Part shown: positions 34,187 through 46,526 of the stretch, one piece after another
Numbering within the stretch: position 1 is the first letter of the stretch
How the letters are laid out: each line of letters starts with the position of its first letter
Source: Opeltia flavorubescens
Lineage: Eukaryota > Ascomycota > Lecanoromycetes > Teloschistales > Teloschistaceae
Assembly: GCA_000442125.1 (NCBI GenBank)
Contig: KE546972.1
Coordinates: forward strand, 890,022-954,021
DNA length: 64,000 bases
Reading direction: 5' to 3'
Translations under genes and position numbers: made by a program
The notes under the pieces: generated by a model
What the model saw: the letters and a program-made list of their open reading frames with translations, nothing else
The model's database searches: none
Told to the model about the DNA's origin: nothing

Positions 34187-35906
34187 ATGGCTACCAATCA
34201 GTCGCCGTCTATTTCTGTCGAACTAGACGAAGACAAAGCAACAGAAAGTGCTAGCAGCAGCGATGAAGATTCCCCGGTGGAGCTACTGGTCACTGGCCGA
34301 GAAAAACGAACAACAGCAGGAACCCGTATGTCAGCATTGCTAGAAAGAGAAGGCGATGATGAGCTGGAACTGCTATTTGCTGAAGATGAAGAGGAGGAAG
34401 ACGATGAGTTCGAAGAGGAGGATGTCGAAGACGGCTCAGACGCCCAGCTTGATTCGGCATCAAGTGATGAGGACCAAGGCCCTGCAAAAGAGGACAATGA
34501 TCTTGAAGGTGAGAAGGAGCTATTGCGCCAGACGAGGCTCGAGCGGCAGAAGAAGCGAAAGGCCCAAGATGCCTTCCTGAAGCCAAGTGCACTGAAGAAA
34601 AGAATGAGGGTAGAGGCTCGCCTTGGGTCCACAAATACCCCGACCACGCCTGCACCAAGGCCCAAGAAGAAATCCGAGCGAGTTTCATGGCTGCCTACCA
34701 AGGACGAAGGTCCTGTACGCGCTTCGTCGAGGAAGCAGACAGTCATGAATAAAGAGGTTGTGCACTCGCGCCTCGCCGCCTCTGAGAAACGACGGATACA
34801 TCAACTCCAGGTGATGGAAGAGGCCGCGAAGCGCAAGGCTGTCTCAAAACCTAAGCCTATGACCCAGGCCCAGCACATGGAAGAAGCGGCCCGTACCGAA
34901 AGATCAAACGCCAAAAGTCTCAACCGATGGGAGGCGGCAGAGAAGAAGAGGCTCGAGGAGCAGAAGGCGAAACTCGAAGCACTGCATAACCGACAGCTCA
35001 CCGGTCCTGTAATTACTTGGTGGAGTGGTGTGGCCGGATGGCTGAACGGTAAGCTCGAGCAAGTAGGCTGGAAGAAGATCAAGGACGCGGAGACAAAAAT
35101 TGCACGTCAAGCCAAGCAGAGGGATGACCCTCCAATCATTGAGGTCGGTAGAGCTGATCGGGAGCAAATCATCGATCACAGTAATCCTATCATGAATGAT
35201 GACGAGCTTGTCCCTCCGTCTCAAGCTGCAACAATCGAGCCTACCCTGCCCCTACAAAGCGATACTACGGAAGACTCTCAGAAGACCACCGTCATTCCGC
35301 CTCAAGACACAGAGGGTTTCCTTGACGGCATTCACTATTACGCTTCTCTACCCGAGCAGGTATCTAGTACAGCTGCTTCAGAGCAGCCCCGTCCATACGA
35401 TCGGATCGAAGCTCCGCCCAGGCCGCCAGAACCAAACACGTCAACGCCATCTACACATGAAGCTGTTCAAACCAATATCCCATTGAGTATACAGCCGTCC
35501 GACGTTCCTACCATGCAACTCTCAGGACGGAATCTAGTCATTCTGGAAGACATTGATGCCAACGTGCAACGCGTACCTGAGCTGCAAACCCATGTTTTGC
35601 TGAAGAAGAAAAGCGGCATGAAGGGACCAAGTAAGTCATCGCCCTCTGATCCCTTTCTCCTCTTCGGTATGGCCTTGTTGACATGGGAGCGTAGAAGTGG
35701 CACGCGAACTCTGTGCGATCACAGAACAGGTAGCTCGATATCGAGACCCCCGTACAGGCTTGCCGTATGTAGATTCTTATGCATACAAGGAAATACAGAA
35801 GCTAGCCAACGGAGGGTCTCGCTGGAGTAGCCTGCTAGGGTGCTATGTCGGACCGACGTCGAGCGGTGCTAGGGGAGTTCCCGAGAGGTTCTGGGCAAAC
35901 AGCTAG
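34187..35906 (+). CDS. vps72: SWR1-complex subunit Swc2 (Vps72/YL1)
   Basis: Two exons, 34187-35630 and 35695-35906, give 551 residues. Vps72 is the H2A.Z-H2B-binding subunit of the SWR1 nucleosome remodeller, a nuclear protein. The N-terminal YL1 region shows REKRTTAGTRMSALLE, an acidic stretch (about 60-100) that contacts the histones, and basic helical segments with ERQKKRKAQDAFLKP and KRMRVEARLG. The second exon encodes the YL1 C-terminal domain (YRDPRTGLPYVDSYAYKEIQ, RWSSLLGCYVG). The join K|VARELCAITEQ is in frame with a GTAAGT donor and TAG acceptor. The middle part (about 290-480) is disordered. Confidence 0.92.
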
Positions 35907-37102
35907 AAGTCAGATAGCAAGAATTCATTGATGCATTCATACACGAAGCACATGTTCCTGCAGAGAGGCGCGAGCGAGGACCGCGTGACGGCATAACAGA
36001 AGATCTGGTGTAACGATCACACGGCCAGGGACGGTATGCAGCTGCCCCGAGCTCGTGAGCGTTGCCAGACCTGGGGCAGCATCCTGCCGTGGCTTCCTTG
36101 TAAATTGGTACAGGAAATGGCACAGAGACAATCTGTCGATCGCACGAGAGCAGGGTCTGGCAAAGCCAGTCTCGCTTTCGGATCTTGCAAGTACGTCAAG
36201 AGCATCTGCGTAGTCAGCCCACGGCCCATTTTGGCACGCAACAAGCCGCGTCTTGGAGGGGACTTGGCTGCATTCTGGACTGGGGTGACGAGATTTTGGG
36301 AGGAAATTCCTCATGAATGCTGCCATTGGACGGCGAATCACTCAAGCTGAGAGGGATGTGAACATTGTCGCCAATGGTAGACAGCAATATGACGTGAATG
36401 GAGCTGTTTGCATCCCAAGTTTAATAATGAGGTGATATCGCACCATATAGTGCAGCATTTCCGTAATAGCCTCACATTCAACCCATATAGCGTGATCAAG
36501 AGGTTTCAAAATTCATATAGTCAAGGTGAACTCGCAAGCTTAAGGTTTCTTCACTATCAATAAGCGGCTATCAATGGAGAAATCTATTCTTGGAATGAAT
36601 GGAGCTTATCTTCCACTATCAACAAAGCGACCAAAGTGACTCGAAATCCACAGATCCACTCACCGCATCTCGTCCCTCTTTCTCTCATTGTCTGACGGTC
36701 TGCTGCATTTATCTTCGTTCCTTCTCTGCAGCCGAGTAGCTTTAGCCTTTTCCCCATCAAACGCCCTCGAAACTCCTGCAGCAAAGTGAGTCCCTCTTCA
36801 TTCCACTCTCTTCCCCAGATTCAAACCCTTATCAACCCAACATATGCGACGATCCTCCATTTGCTCCACTCACTTCAGCTCTTGACCATACAGAGCTTTG
36901 TCCCACACCGCCTCATCCTTCGTCCGCCCTTGCATATCCGCCCATCTTCCTTTTCCTCCCTTCTTTCTAGCAGACCAGGAAGTTTAATATGATCTGACCG
37001 AGTCAAGCCACGGGCTAATCTTCCCTGTGTCGCACAGAGATTGGATCCTGACTATCTTATTCCCGGCCTGTTTAAGAATTGGGCCGTTGCCCACAACGCC
37101 CA
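35907..37102. other. Intergenic region, vps72 to ecl
   Basis: About 1.2 kb. A 134-codon minus-strand frame at 35937-36341 has no recognisable domain and overlaps a comparable plus-strand frame, so I do not call it. The right part (36780-37000) is C/T-rich, typical of a fungal core promoter for the gene at 37103. Confidence 0.4.
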
Positions 37103-38215
37103 ATGTCTTCCGGCCACTATGCTCATCATCGTACCTCTCCACCTACTACCCGCAAGTCCGTCGTGAAGACGACTCGTCCCGCCCTGTTGGGTGCTTCCAA
37201 GATCTCCCTTAAAGGCAACGGGAAGGTCAAGCAAGCTGCGGACAAACCAGAAGAGACCGAAACCGAAACATTCGTCGGTGAAGAGGAAGACGACGACGAT
37301 ATGGCTACTAGCTTCCTTCAATTCTGGTCAGTTCAGATGCTAGCAGCGTGCAGCGAGAGCTAATGGAGTGCAGCACAACATGTGATCGGCAGATCCTCGT
37401 GCCTAAGAATTCCCTCCTTTACTGCTCCGAGCGGTAAGTTTGCCAGCCCTCGTATGAAGCCTACAGCTAGATATACTGACAGGTTACTCATCTCTAGCTG
37501 CAAACGCATTGATGCCGAGCATATTCCTAGCTACCTCTCTTACACATCTCCCAGCCGAGCTACCTACAACGACGAAAGTGATGTCGACCCCTATGGCTCA
37601 AAAACGCGCGGCCCGGTGGAGCGTGCGATGCCAACTCCTCGACTTATGGTCTCTGCGAGGATACCTCCCAAAGCTCATGAGGGAAAACCGGATCTTGACC
37701 CCACCGAATGGAAGCCCAAATGTCCCCACCGTCCCACCTCGGACGCCTCCAACTATCTGGGTCAATTCCACCACAAACCCCCAACTTCTTGGAGCCCTCG
37801 CCGTCCTGCAGCGATCCATGGCCAGACCATGAATTCAGTTCCCTTAAATGCTCCTTCCTTATCTGCTACGCCTTCTGCGAGCAGTACATCTTCCTCTGGT
37901 GATAGTGTCGCCGGGACACCTTACAATTTCACCAATCGCTCATTAATGCACTCTGCCTCCACGGCTCTCAAGCCAATGGATCTGGTGACTCCTCATGTCC
38001 CATCTGCATTTAGCGTCCCCGCCAAGCCGACCAGCCAAACGAAGTTTGCGATCAAAGTCTCCGGTCCTGCTGGCGCCGCTGAGAACTTTCCTCTGGCTGG
38101 CGAATTGAGCTACGAGAAGAAATGGAACCTGGATCAATTTCACCGTTCTTCCGCTTCGGGAAGTCTGACGACATTGCTGGGTCCTACGACCTTTGGGCAC
38201 AAGACTACAATGTAG
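37103..38215 (+). CDS. Ecl1-family zinc-binding protein
   Basis: Exons are 37103-37326, 37374-37433 and 37498-38215, giving 333 residues. The core is a short Cys motif built from all three exons: CTTCDRQILVPKNSLLYCSERCKRIDA (positions about 75-100), shown here as C-x2-C-x14-C-x3-C. That spacing is the signature of Ecl1/Ecl2/Ecl3-type proteins that extend chronological lifespan in fission yeast. The N-terminus is basic and then acidic; the C-terminal 230 residues are Ser/Thr/Pro-rich and disordered. Filamentous fungal members are this long form. DNA or metal binding is presumed from the Cys cluster. The 60-nt middle exon makes the motif invisible in any single frame. The ATG at 37103 is the first usable in frame. 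Confidence 0.72.
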
Positions 38216-39364
38216 GCATGGTACGAGGGGGAAATGGAGGAATGGGCTTGTAGTTGCAATGACCCGTTCTGTACTCCCCCACACTTTTTCGAGGGATAGG
38301 ATGTGCCATGGCCTGCACTGGTTGATTATTTGCGGCAAGGCAGCCAGACCCTAGTAGCTAGGATTGCTTCTCAATGTGCTCTCTCTGGAAACTTGGGAAG
38401 ATGCTGAATTCACAATTGAGGGTTACATCTGAGTTCACGATTGAGATAGATTTAGCTTCTTCTCACTAAAGTGTCAATTATATTGACCAGCTTCCGCGTA
38501 TCATTTTCGACTTCCACATTTTTAATAGTATATCCGTGTGTGGCTACCAGATCAATTTGTTCAATCGCCCAATGTCCATTGCCAACGACGAGTTCACGAG
38601 TCAGTCTTGGCAGACAAAATAATTACTTCTCTTGAAATCGAAATAGAATTATATTTGCCATTATTCGCATATTACAGATACGATATCATCAGGAATCATA
38701 CTCATCATGCTCGTCGTGCTGCATCATGATCGTAAAAGTTTGTATTTCATATCGAGTGAAAGCATAATTCAATTAATGAATGAAAACATATTTAAAGCCG
38801 ATTGCGGACAGGCGAGTCTACATCGAAATCGGGACGTCACAGCGAACGCATTCACACAATTCGTAGATAGAAAAGTCTGAGTGTTCGACCAAGATGAATT
38901 CTGCGATTGTCCCTGAACCTAGGCTACCTCACAATGGTAGACCCTATCCACTGCTCGTCCTGACACCTGTGTCCAATTGCCGCCTCAAGATACCATATCA
39001 CCAAGACATGCGACCTTCCATCATCTTCTTCTTCCTCCTCTCCTGGACGCTATGCTGACCTCGCTCGCCCAAGAAAAATCCACATTTCCCCCAGATTACG
39101 ACTACAAATAGGTGGTATACTAAGAAGACTGGTACCCAAGCCAGCCACTAGTAAAACAGACGAAGAAAGGAAAAGGATGAGTAGATCCAGGGTATTAGTG
39201 GGGAAATAAGTGTAAAACCAATGTACGAGTACAGTAACGAGACCAACGCCGACACCACGGCTATGCCGAGGACAATTGGCACAGTGTCATTGAAGAATCC
39301 AACCCGGACCAGAGTATGCAAATATGTCTAAGAGTACAGCTCAGTCGAACCAATGATGAGGATT
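38216..39364. other. Convergent 3' spacer
   Basis: About 1.15 kb between the 3' ends of the Ecl-type gene and mrn1. A/T-rich in 38630-38790; no gene or mobile element was recognised. Confidence 0.45.
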
Positions 39365-41860
39365 TCACAGGCCGTTCGGAACCTCTTCCTCGGCCCAACC
39401 GTTCAGACCATAGGACACGTTGCCAAAGCCGCCGAGGCCGCTCAAGGCGGAAAAGCTGCTCTGCTGGTGACGATGGCTTTGAGTGGGGTTTGGATGCTGC
39501 TGTTGGGTCTGGCCATTACCAAGAAGGTCGGAATAGCCAGGTAAGCTTACGGCTCGCGAGTGTTGCCCGCGAGCGTTTGCTGGCGCCAGCAGGCCTCCGA
39601 TTGTCGTCGGACCAGTTGAGAAGCCGTTCATCTGCGGTTGTTGGTTTTGTTGAGGATCATCCAGAATGGAGTTACTAAAGGGATCATTGCTGTACAGAGT
39701 TGACTGTTGACCAGCTAAGGCCTGCTGCTGTTGCTGCTGCAGTTGCAAGGCAGAGAACGGGTCCATAGACTGCATGTCTTGCTCTTGCTGAACTTGCTGT
39801 GCTGATACTTGATTGAGGAACATGGTCAACGGATTATTCTGTCCAGCATTCAAAATTGCCGAAGGGGTTGGTGCGTGAATTCCATTTGGCTGGGAGGAGT
39901 GATTGGATCCAGGAGCAGGCGAAAACCCCTTGCGNGTCGGGCTAACAGAGGACCCTGCGTGGCTCATTGAAGGATGAAATCCGTTCATAGGGGACTGTGA
40001 GGTCATAGAATCCCGCGTGTGCAGGCTAGGATGTTGCTGCTGTGAATGCTGATTGCTGTGATTATTCTGCCGTGGTGGGTTACCACAACGATCCTTGCCG
40101 AAATTGACCTTGAATCGAGAATAATCCTCCTTTCCTCGAATAGCCTCGATGGCTTTGATGGCGTTGGCAATGTTGGTAAAGTTGACGAACGCGCAACTCT
40201 TCTCTCGAAGAGCGTTCACCAGCTCGATTTCTCCGTACTCGGAAAAGTCTAATCGCAGTCGTTCCTCAGTCCATGATTCGTCAAGGTTCCCAATATACAC
40301 GTTCCGTGAAGCGCCACCAGTGACCGCCAAAGCGATTGCCGGAGGCAAAGCCCCAGAATGCTTGCCCCAACCAATCTTGAGCCGTCGATTGTGGATCATC
40401 AAGCCTTGCATATTGCTCAACGCGAAGAACGAGGCAGCCGCCGTAGGATCAATGAATGTTACGAAGCAAATGTGCTTATCAGGGATGTAACGAATGTGAT
40501 GCAAAAGACCCCCGCGAACCACATTACAGATCTCTTCCGTTGTCGTCTCCGGATGGATGTTTCCTAGGTAAACGGTACGATTACCCAGATTGTTGATTCC
40601 CCCAGCCGATGTCGCCACTGCAGCAGCTTGCGCTGATTGCTGGGCGAGTGTATTGGAAATAAGCTCCCTGTCGTGCGCATTGACGGTGTTTTGTAGCCCA
40701 GGCGGAATACCAAGAAATTGAGCCGCGTTCTGCTGTTGTGTTTTCGATATGTAGGCACACCGGTCTTTGCCGTAATACACGCGACGAGGTGCCTGCCATT
40801 TGGGTTCCTGCGGTAGTTGGGCAACAGCTTTGATGGCGTTGCCGATGGAAAGAAAATGTACGAAGCCAATAGCCTTTTCCCGTACAATCTTGACAGTATC
40901 TATAGGACCAAACTTTCCCAGATCTTCACGTAACTCCGCCTCCGTGACTGTTTCCGCTAGATTACCGAGATAAACGTTACGCGATGCGCCAGACTGCTGA
41001 ACGGCAATAGACACAGACGTTGGCACCTGAGCAGGCTTACCCCAACCAATCTTGATATCTTGCCCGTGGATCGAAAGTTTTTTCAAAATTGCGTCTGAAT
41101 GGAAATGAGTAGCCGAGCTACTTTCAAGGAAAGAAATGAATGCACAATTCTTGTCTGGTAGAAGTCTTACAGACTCAATGGGTCCGCTGCGGACATGGCT
41201 AAGGATTTCCTCGGCTGATGTCTCAGGTGGTATGTTTCCTAAATAGACAGTCCTGCTGCTGGAATTGATCGCACCTGGACTCATGTGCATATGAGCACTA
41301 GCTCCACCAAAAGCGGGATTTCCAAGGTTACCAAAACTACCAGTAGGTGACTGTGGTCCGCCCATATACGATGATAGGTTATAGTTTGTGGGAGACATCA
41401 TATTTTGATACAAGTGTGGAGACATATTTGCATGTTGACTTTGGATAGGGCTGTTTACTTGGTTCTGGGTCTGTTGGCTCTGCTGTTGAAAGCCGCCAAA
41501 TCCACTGAATTGGGGGGAAGCGAAAGTAGAGGGGCTGCCCGGTTGGAAAGGACTTCCAAGCAAGAGCTGCGAAGGCAGCAACGGGGTGAAGTTCATATCA
41601 AANCCCGTCGCAGGGCCAGCCATATCGTTCATACTCATGTTGGTGTTTCTGCCGAAAGCACTGGTATTAATGGACGATATGTTTGCCGGTCTTCGATGCC
41701 TGTCAGCAAAGCCACCGATTGATCGCTGATTAGATTTGTAAGCAGCGTGAGAGAAGCCTATGTCAGCGGTCTGGCCGTCGAATAGATTAGACATGGGATT
41801 ATGGGAGCGCCCAGCAGAGTCTAGCGAGGACGATAGGTCGATATGATCCTGATGTTGCAT
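39365..41860 (-). CDS. mrn1: Four-RRM RNA-binding protein (Mrn1/Nrd1-like)
   Basis: Single exon, 831 residues, two of them undetermined because of N bases at 39935 and 41603. Four RRMs lie at about 203-274, 293-364, 427-499 and 518-590. They are arranged as two similar pairs: RTVYLGNI then SRNVYLGNL, and RTVYLGNI then SRNVYIGNL, with RNP1-like [24 protein letters not shown] and CAFVNFTN. The N-terminus and C-terminus are Gln/Asn/Ser-rich. This matches S. pombe Nrd1, a repressor of sexual differentiation genes and cytokinesis mRNA binder, and yeast Mrn1. The C-terminal end [12 protein letters not shown] is well preserved. The duplicated pair structure suggests an ancient internal duplication. 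Function is taken from homologues. Confidence 0.92.
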   Translation of the reverse strand: MQHQDHIDLSSSLDSAGRSHNPMSNLFDGQTADIGFSHAAYKSNQRSIGGFADRHRRPANISSINTSAFGRNTNMSMNDMAGPATXFDMNFTPLLPSQLLLGSPFQPGSPSTFASPQFSGFGGFQQQSQQTQNQVNSPIQSQHANMSPHLYQNMMSPTNYNLSSYMGGPQSPTGSFGNLGNPAFGGASAHMHMSPGAINSSSRTVYLGNIPPETSAEEILSHVRSGPIESVRLLPDKNCAFISFLESSSATHFHSDAILKKLSIHGQDIKIGWGKPAQVPTSVSIAVQQSGASRNVYLGNLAETVTEAELREDLGKFGPIDTVKIVREKAIGFVHFLSIGNAIKAVAQLPQEPKWQAPRRVYYGKDRCAYISKTQQQNAAQFLGIPPGLQNTVNAHDRELISNTLAQQSAQAAAVATSAGGINNLGNRTVYLGNIHPETTTEEICNVVRGGLLHHIRYIPDKHICFVTFIDPTAAASFFALSNMQGLMIHNRRLKIGWGKHSGALPPAIALAVTGGASRNVYIGNLDESWTEERLRLDFSEYGEIELVNALREKSCAFVNFTNIANAIKAIEAIRGKEDYSRFKVNFGKDRCGNPPRQNNHSNQHSQQQHPSLHTRDSMTSQSPMNGFHPSMSHAGSSVSPXRKGFSPAPGSNHSSQPNGIHAPTPSAILNAGQNNPLTMFLNQVSAQQVQQEQDMQSMDPFSALQLQQQQQQALAGQQSTLYSNDPFSNSILDDPQQNQQPQMNGFSTGPTTIGGLLAPANARGQHSRAVSLPGYSDLLGNGQTQQQHPNPTQSHRHQQSSFSALSGLGGFGNVSYGLNGWAEEEVPNGL

Positions 41861-43262
41861 GCCGAGCAGATGCGACGGTAGACCCAGATCTTCCCTTGAT
41901 TCCTATACTTATGCAACGACCTTGAATGGACCTCACACAGACTCTGCCACTGAGTTCGACAATTACTGGCGATCTAGGAAGGCTTATTCCGACAGCGCGT
42001 GATGAAGGATAGAATTAGATGGAAGAATAGAAAACTGGATGACGACAATTAGCTTCTGTTCGAAGAGTGCGGACGAATTTATAGAGAAGGGATGGCGGAA
42101 CGTACCTGTGGGAGTACCACCTTTCGGGCGTCTTCAATAGAAACCAGCACGGAATGTATGAATGGGTGGAATGGGACGCCGACCCTTCGTCTTGGACAGA
42201 TTTTGGATAAATCTAAATTGCTGAATATTTATTGGTACAGTGACTGTTGATGGATACGATCAGAATCCGTTTGCGGCGAGTGAGTGGTTGTGGGTGCCGA
42301 TTTGGCAAGACTCGAGAAACAAAGGATGTCAGGGTTATATTAAGAGGGCAAAGTATGAAATTAAAGCGAATGCAGCGATGGCTTAATGTCAATTAGTTGA
42401 GTACAGTCAAAAAGAAGGTAAAAGGCATCAATGAAAGTGAGGATGTTGTAGTAAGGTGAGGTGAGAAGAGGGATAGTAAAAAGATAGCGAAGAAAGCTTG
42501 CCCTGTAACAGAAAATCTTAACAACACAGGAGTCAGAGCAGATTTGGGCAGCGCTACCAAACGGGAACGCTAGTCCGGATCAGATACACTAGCCACCGGC
42601 TGTCATTTTCCCCTGTTGATCGTTGCCTCAAACTTGATCAATCTCCCCTGGCCGCATGAATCTTCAGTGAGACTTTTTCTATCCTTCCAGCTTCAATCAT
42701 ATCGTCATAGCGATATGAGCGTCACTTACACCTGTTGCTGATGGTGGATCTCGGATGTTTCCAAGGTCAGCTAAGACAGGAATGTCCGAGCTAAGGAAAG
42801 TATTGGTGGTCCCTCATCCCTGCTTGCCATGCTTTCGTTTAATTGCATCCGCTCGATGCTGATGCGCTATTTTTAACCTTGTACCGCCAGCATAAATCCT
42901 ATCACTGCAGAAGATGACGACAAGGAGACGTTTCTTAGAGGCGACCTAAAGCAAAGTGAGATGGACCAGTAATCTTGCAGCTAGAGATACCGATACAGCC
43001 AGTCATTCTTCACAAAGACAGATCTTAAATCTATGAATCCCTTTCTGATTATCATGACAGTGATGTAGTCTCGACGAAAGGCCAAATCCCGCCAAAAATG
43101 ACAAGTCGAGACAAACCAACTTCCGGTACAATTGCTACAACGGTGGCCTCTTTCGCATGACACAAATCATTACGGTCGAGAGCTTCTCAATGCAGCATTC
43201 ATTCTCCCCTTATATCCCGATCCTTTTCCCCGTTCGCTATTGACGTAGCTGAAAGGGCAGCG
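41861..43262. other. Upstream region of mrn1 and 3' side of the GFA gene
   Basis: About 1.4 kb. The part next to 41861 is a purine/pyrimidine-skewed leader and promoter area for mrn1, as often seen for fungal regulators with long 5' UTRs. No coding region could be supported. Confidence 0.4.
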
Positions 43263-43857
43263 CTACTCGGGATTGTAGGGAGTCGGGATCGCGTTCTTGC
43301 CATCTACGGCCTCAATCTTGAGCTGATCTAGCTCTATTCCTTGAAACATGCGGACCTGACCGATATCAGCCGAACCCTTCCGCTCGAAGGGGACGCTCAG
43401 ATCATACATTGACTCCAACCCAGTCTTGGTCTCCAAATTTGCCATGAGGATCTACCAAGATGCTAGATCCGCATTTGGAACAAAATTTATGCTCGGCCAG
43501 CTTGTCATTGAAATAATAGCCTTTCATCGAATCCTCGCCTCTCAAGTACACAAGATCTTCCCGAGGAGGGTAGGCAAGAATGTATCCGTTCCTCGAGCAT
43601 ATACTGCAGTTACATGTCTTGACTTCGTGCTCGTCGAGCGATGGGAGGAGAACTTTGAACTTGATTGCTGCACAATGACAATTGCCAAGGTACCATCTAA
43701 CGAAAAGGTCCAACAGTAAGCTCAAGACGAGCACGTAAGTGTATAGAGACAATGAAACCAGCAAAGGGCGATCGATTAGGACTTGCAATAAGCCATGTTT
43801 TGCAGGTAACATGAAATGAACGACTCACTTCTTCTCAGGCGATGGTGCACTTGCCAT
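43263..43857 (-). CDS. GFA/CENP-V-fold zinc protein
   Basis: Exons are 43829-43857 (29 nt), 43408-43696 and 43263-43355, giving 136 residues. The fold is that of glutathione-dependent formaldehyde-activating enzyme: GNCHCAAI near the N-terminus, CNCSICSRNG in the middle, and FCSKCGSSI supplying the zinc-binding Cys set. Fungal members of this group are small cytosolic proteins of mostly unproven activity, so I call only the fold. The last intron joins WVGVN to VRMFQGIELDQL, the typical strand after the zinc core. It is divergent from the siderophore transporter gene with 611 bp between the starts. Confidence 0.85.
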
Positions 43858-44468
43858 GGTAGTTGATCCTGATATGTTCACTTCGAATATCTGTGCACGC
43901 ACAGTTAATTTGCCTTATCAACCATCAGGGCACGATATATATAGTCGCTCTGTGTAGCTAGTGTTTACGCTGAGGTTGCTATGCTGTTGCCTGGAGTTGG
44001 CTAACGCGAAATGACAACGCGAGGTCACGCTATTAGCGACTTCGGCAGATGAAATCGATGTCACGATTTCGGAACCTATGCATTGATCTGACTCGGTAGA
44101 GGAGCTCAGCACGTTTCTAGGCACAAACTATACAGCCTTGACAAACAAGCTCTCTAGCAGTTCCATGGCACCATTATGTAAAGTGTCCGCGATCGGAGCT
44201 CCCTCTAATCTATGGTTTGCTGGAAGCGGATCAGACAGTGAAGAGCGAGGACCGGAGAACATGATCGAGGGTCGGTGACAACCGAGAGCCAAGCGCCTCT
44301 CTGACGGAGAAAAGCCCCACGCTATGTCTACTCAACCAATTGAAGCAATTTTTTTAGGTTATCAATCCATCTGATAATAATCTCCTCGAGCTCCCATCTG
44401 AACTTGATACTGCTCATCGAAGGAGCTATACCTGGTTTTTTTGCTTTAATATTTTCAATTGACCGAGC
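43858..44468. promoter_or_regulatory. Divergent promoter region (GFA gene / siderophore transporter)
   Basis: Contains a CCAAT (44336-44340), an inverse GATAA (TTATC, 44359-44363) and a perfect ATCTGATAA (44369-44377), all within 135 bp upstream of the transporter start. No coding region is seen. Confidence 0.6.
44369..44377 (+). promoter_or_regulatory. SRE-type GATA site (ATCTGATAA)
   Basis: Exact match to the extended GATA consensus ATCWGATAA bound by iron-sensing repressors of the SreA/Urbs1 type. It sits 92 bp upstream of a predicted siderophore transporter. A second GATA in inverse orientation and a CCAAT pentamer lie within 35 bp upstream, which would also suit HapX/CBC control. Confidence 0.65.
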
Positions 44469-46526
44469 ATGAATGAAGCAAGATCAATATCCCCAGAGCA
44501 TGGCAAGACTCAAACTCGGAGTTATCCACCAGACGATGATGACCGATCCTCTTTGGATTCTTACGAGCAAACTGGCGTGAAGAATATCGAGGCAATCAGT
44601 CTAACATGGTCAAAGTGGTCTTTGATCTCTGCGTATCTCGGGTAGGTTTCTTGCTGAAGTTCTTGAATTCGCTTGAGCCAGATACTGACTAAAGGGACTT
44701 CAGCATATTCCTCCTGGCTTTCTTTACGAGCCTCGAGGGCCAGACGACTGCTAATTTGACAGTATACGCAACCAGTACGTTTAAGACTCACTCATTGGTT
44801 GCCACGGTACTTGTTGTCCAAGGGGTCGTAAACGGTAAGGTGCATAGTGTGCGCTTCTGACGAGTTGAACTGAGCAGATTCAGCTGTAATTAAACCACCA
44901 ATGGCAAAAATTGCCAATGCGTTCGGCCGTCTGGAAGCTTTTTCCATCAGCGTCTTCCTGTACATTATTGGGTACATCCAGATGGCAGCATCAAATAATG
45001 TCAAGACTTTTGCTTCGGCACAGATCTTTTACTCTGCTGGAAACACTGGTTTGCAGATCTTGCAGCAAATATTCATTGCTGACACAAGTGATCTCCTGAA
45101 TCGCGCTCTCTGGTCAAGTCTGCCTGATATACCTTTCCTGATCACCGTCTGGGCAGGGCCTCCAATTGCCGATGACCTCGAGACGACTTGGCGATGGGGA
45201 TATGGAATGTGGACGATTGTGCTGCCGATAGCTTTCCTGCCACTTGCTCTAGCCCTTTTTATCAATATGAGGAAAGCAAAGAAACTTGGCCGCCTCCCTC
45301 CCTCCCCATGGAAGGGTCATAGTTTTACCGGCGGCGTTAGGAGCGTTTGGTACGAGCTCGATATTATGGGGCTGTTACTCCTATCCGCTGCTTTCTCGCT
45401 GATACTCATTCCCTGCACGCTTGCTCAGCGGGCAAAAGGCGGCTGGAATAACGGAAGCATGATCGCCATGGTCGTTGTTGGCTGTGTCTGCCTTATCGTT
45501 TTCCCGTTGTGGGAATCTTCTAGTAAATTAGCACCGCGACCATTTCTCTCACTGAGATTGTTCAAGAATCGCACGGTTGTCGCTGGGTGCGCAATCGGCT
45601 TTTTCTATTTTGGTAAGCTCCCTTTCGCATACTGTGGATGCTCCCCCTTACTGACCAGAAAAGCCGTCTTCTATACATCTGTACAGCCGTACTTTTACTC
45701 GTACCTACAGGTTGTTCAAAACGACTCGATCACAGCTGCAGGCCATATCACCCAGACTTTCACGTTCACCTCGACCGTTTCTTCAATCATTACAGGCCTG
45801 CTGATTAAGTACACCCATCATTACAAATATTTCATAACTGCTGGTGCTGCGATATACCTGCTAGGGACGGGACTAATGATCCGTTACCGTAGCGAGGGGA
45901 GCTCCACAGCTCAGATCGTCGGAACTCAGATAGCACTTGGGATAGGTGGAGGTATGGTCAATGTTCCTGCTCAACTTGGCGTGCAAGCTTCCGTGAGTCA
46001 TGGAGAGGTTGCAGCTGCGACTGCGGTATTCTTGACAGTCGTGGAGATTGGAGGAGCTGTAGGGTCTGCAATATCCGGTGCTGTCTGGACCAAAAATATC
46101 CCACGTAAACTTGCGTTGTACCTTCCACTCGATGCTCAAGCCGATGCGTTAAGCATCTTTGGCAATCTAACGCTGGCGCAATCATTTCCTATCGGAGGCC
46201 CCGAACGGATTGCCATCAACAGGTCCTACCAAGAGACGATGAACATCCTTCTCATCATCGCCGTCTGTCTATCAGTACCTTTGCTCCCTTTAAGCATGGT
46301 CATGCGAAACTATAGGCTCAGCCAGGTAGGTACAGATTCTAGACAAAAGTGAGCAGTATTCGCTGATGAGATACAACAGATGGACCAAAAGGTCAAAGGG
46401 AACGTGATTGGTCAAAGCCAGAGACAAGAGTCAATCACATCTGAAGATGCTGCCGAAGAAGATACGGATATGATGGATGGCAACCACAAGAAAAAAGGTT
46501 ACTTCGATCGACTAATCGGTCGATGA
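44469..46526 (+). CDS. Siderophore iron transporter (MFS, SIT/ARN family)
   Basis: Exons are 44469-44641, 44704-44834, 44884-45612, 45664-46325 and 46380-46526, giving 613 residues with all phases closing. It is a proton-coupled importer of Fe(III)-siderophores in the plasma or vesicle membrane. The cytosolic N-terminus is acidic. About fourteen hydrophobic segments follow, with SIT landmarks such as FTSLEGQTTANLTVYAT, PPMAKIANAFGR, QIFIADTSDL, DIPFLITVWAGPPIA, WRWGYGMW, LDIMGLLLLSAAF and GVQASVSHGEVAAATAVFL. The last exon encodes a charged tail that starts MDQKVKGNVIG and ends FDRLIGR. Iron repression is suggested by the ATCTGATAA site upstream. The exact siderophore cannot be read from sequence, and no siderophore synthesis gene lies in the window. 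Confidence 0.92.

Noticed and set aside
34198-34746. Ser-rich minus-strand frame opposite vps72
   Set aside because: Poly-Ser arises from reverse complement of the Glu/Asp-rich YL1 region (GAG/GAA to CTC/TTC and GAT/GAC shadows).
35937-36341. 134-codon minus-strand frame downstream of vps72
   Set aside because: No recognisable domain, and a comparable frame exists on the other strand. I could not support either as a gene.
43263-46526. A siderophore gene cluster around the transporter
   Set aside because: The neighbours are a GFA-fold protein and Cdc42. No NRPS, ornithine monooxygenase, acyltransferase or reductase gene is present.
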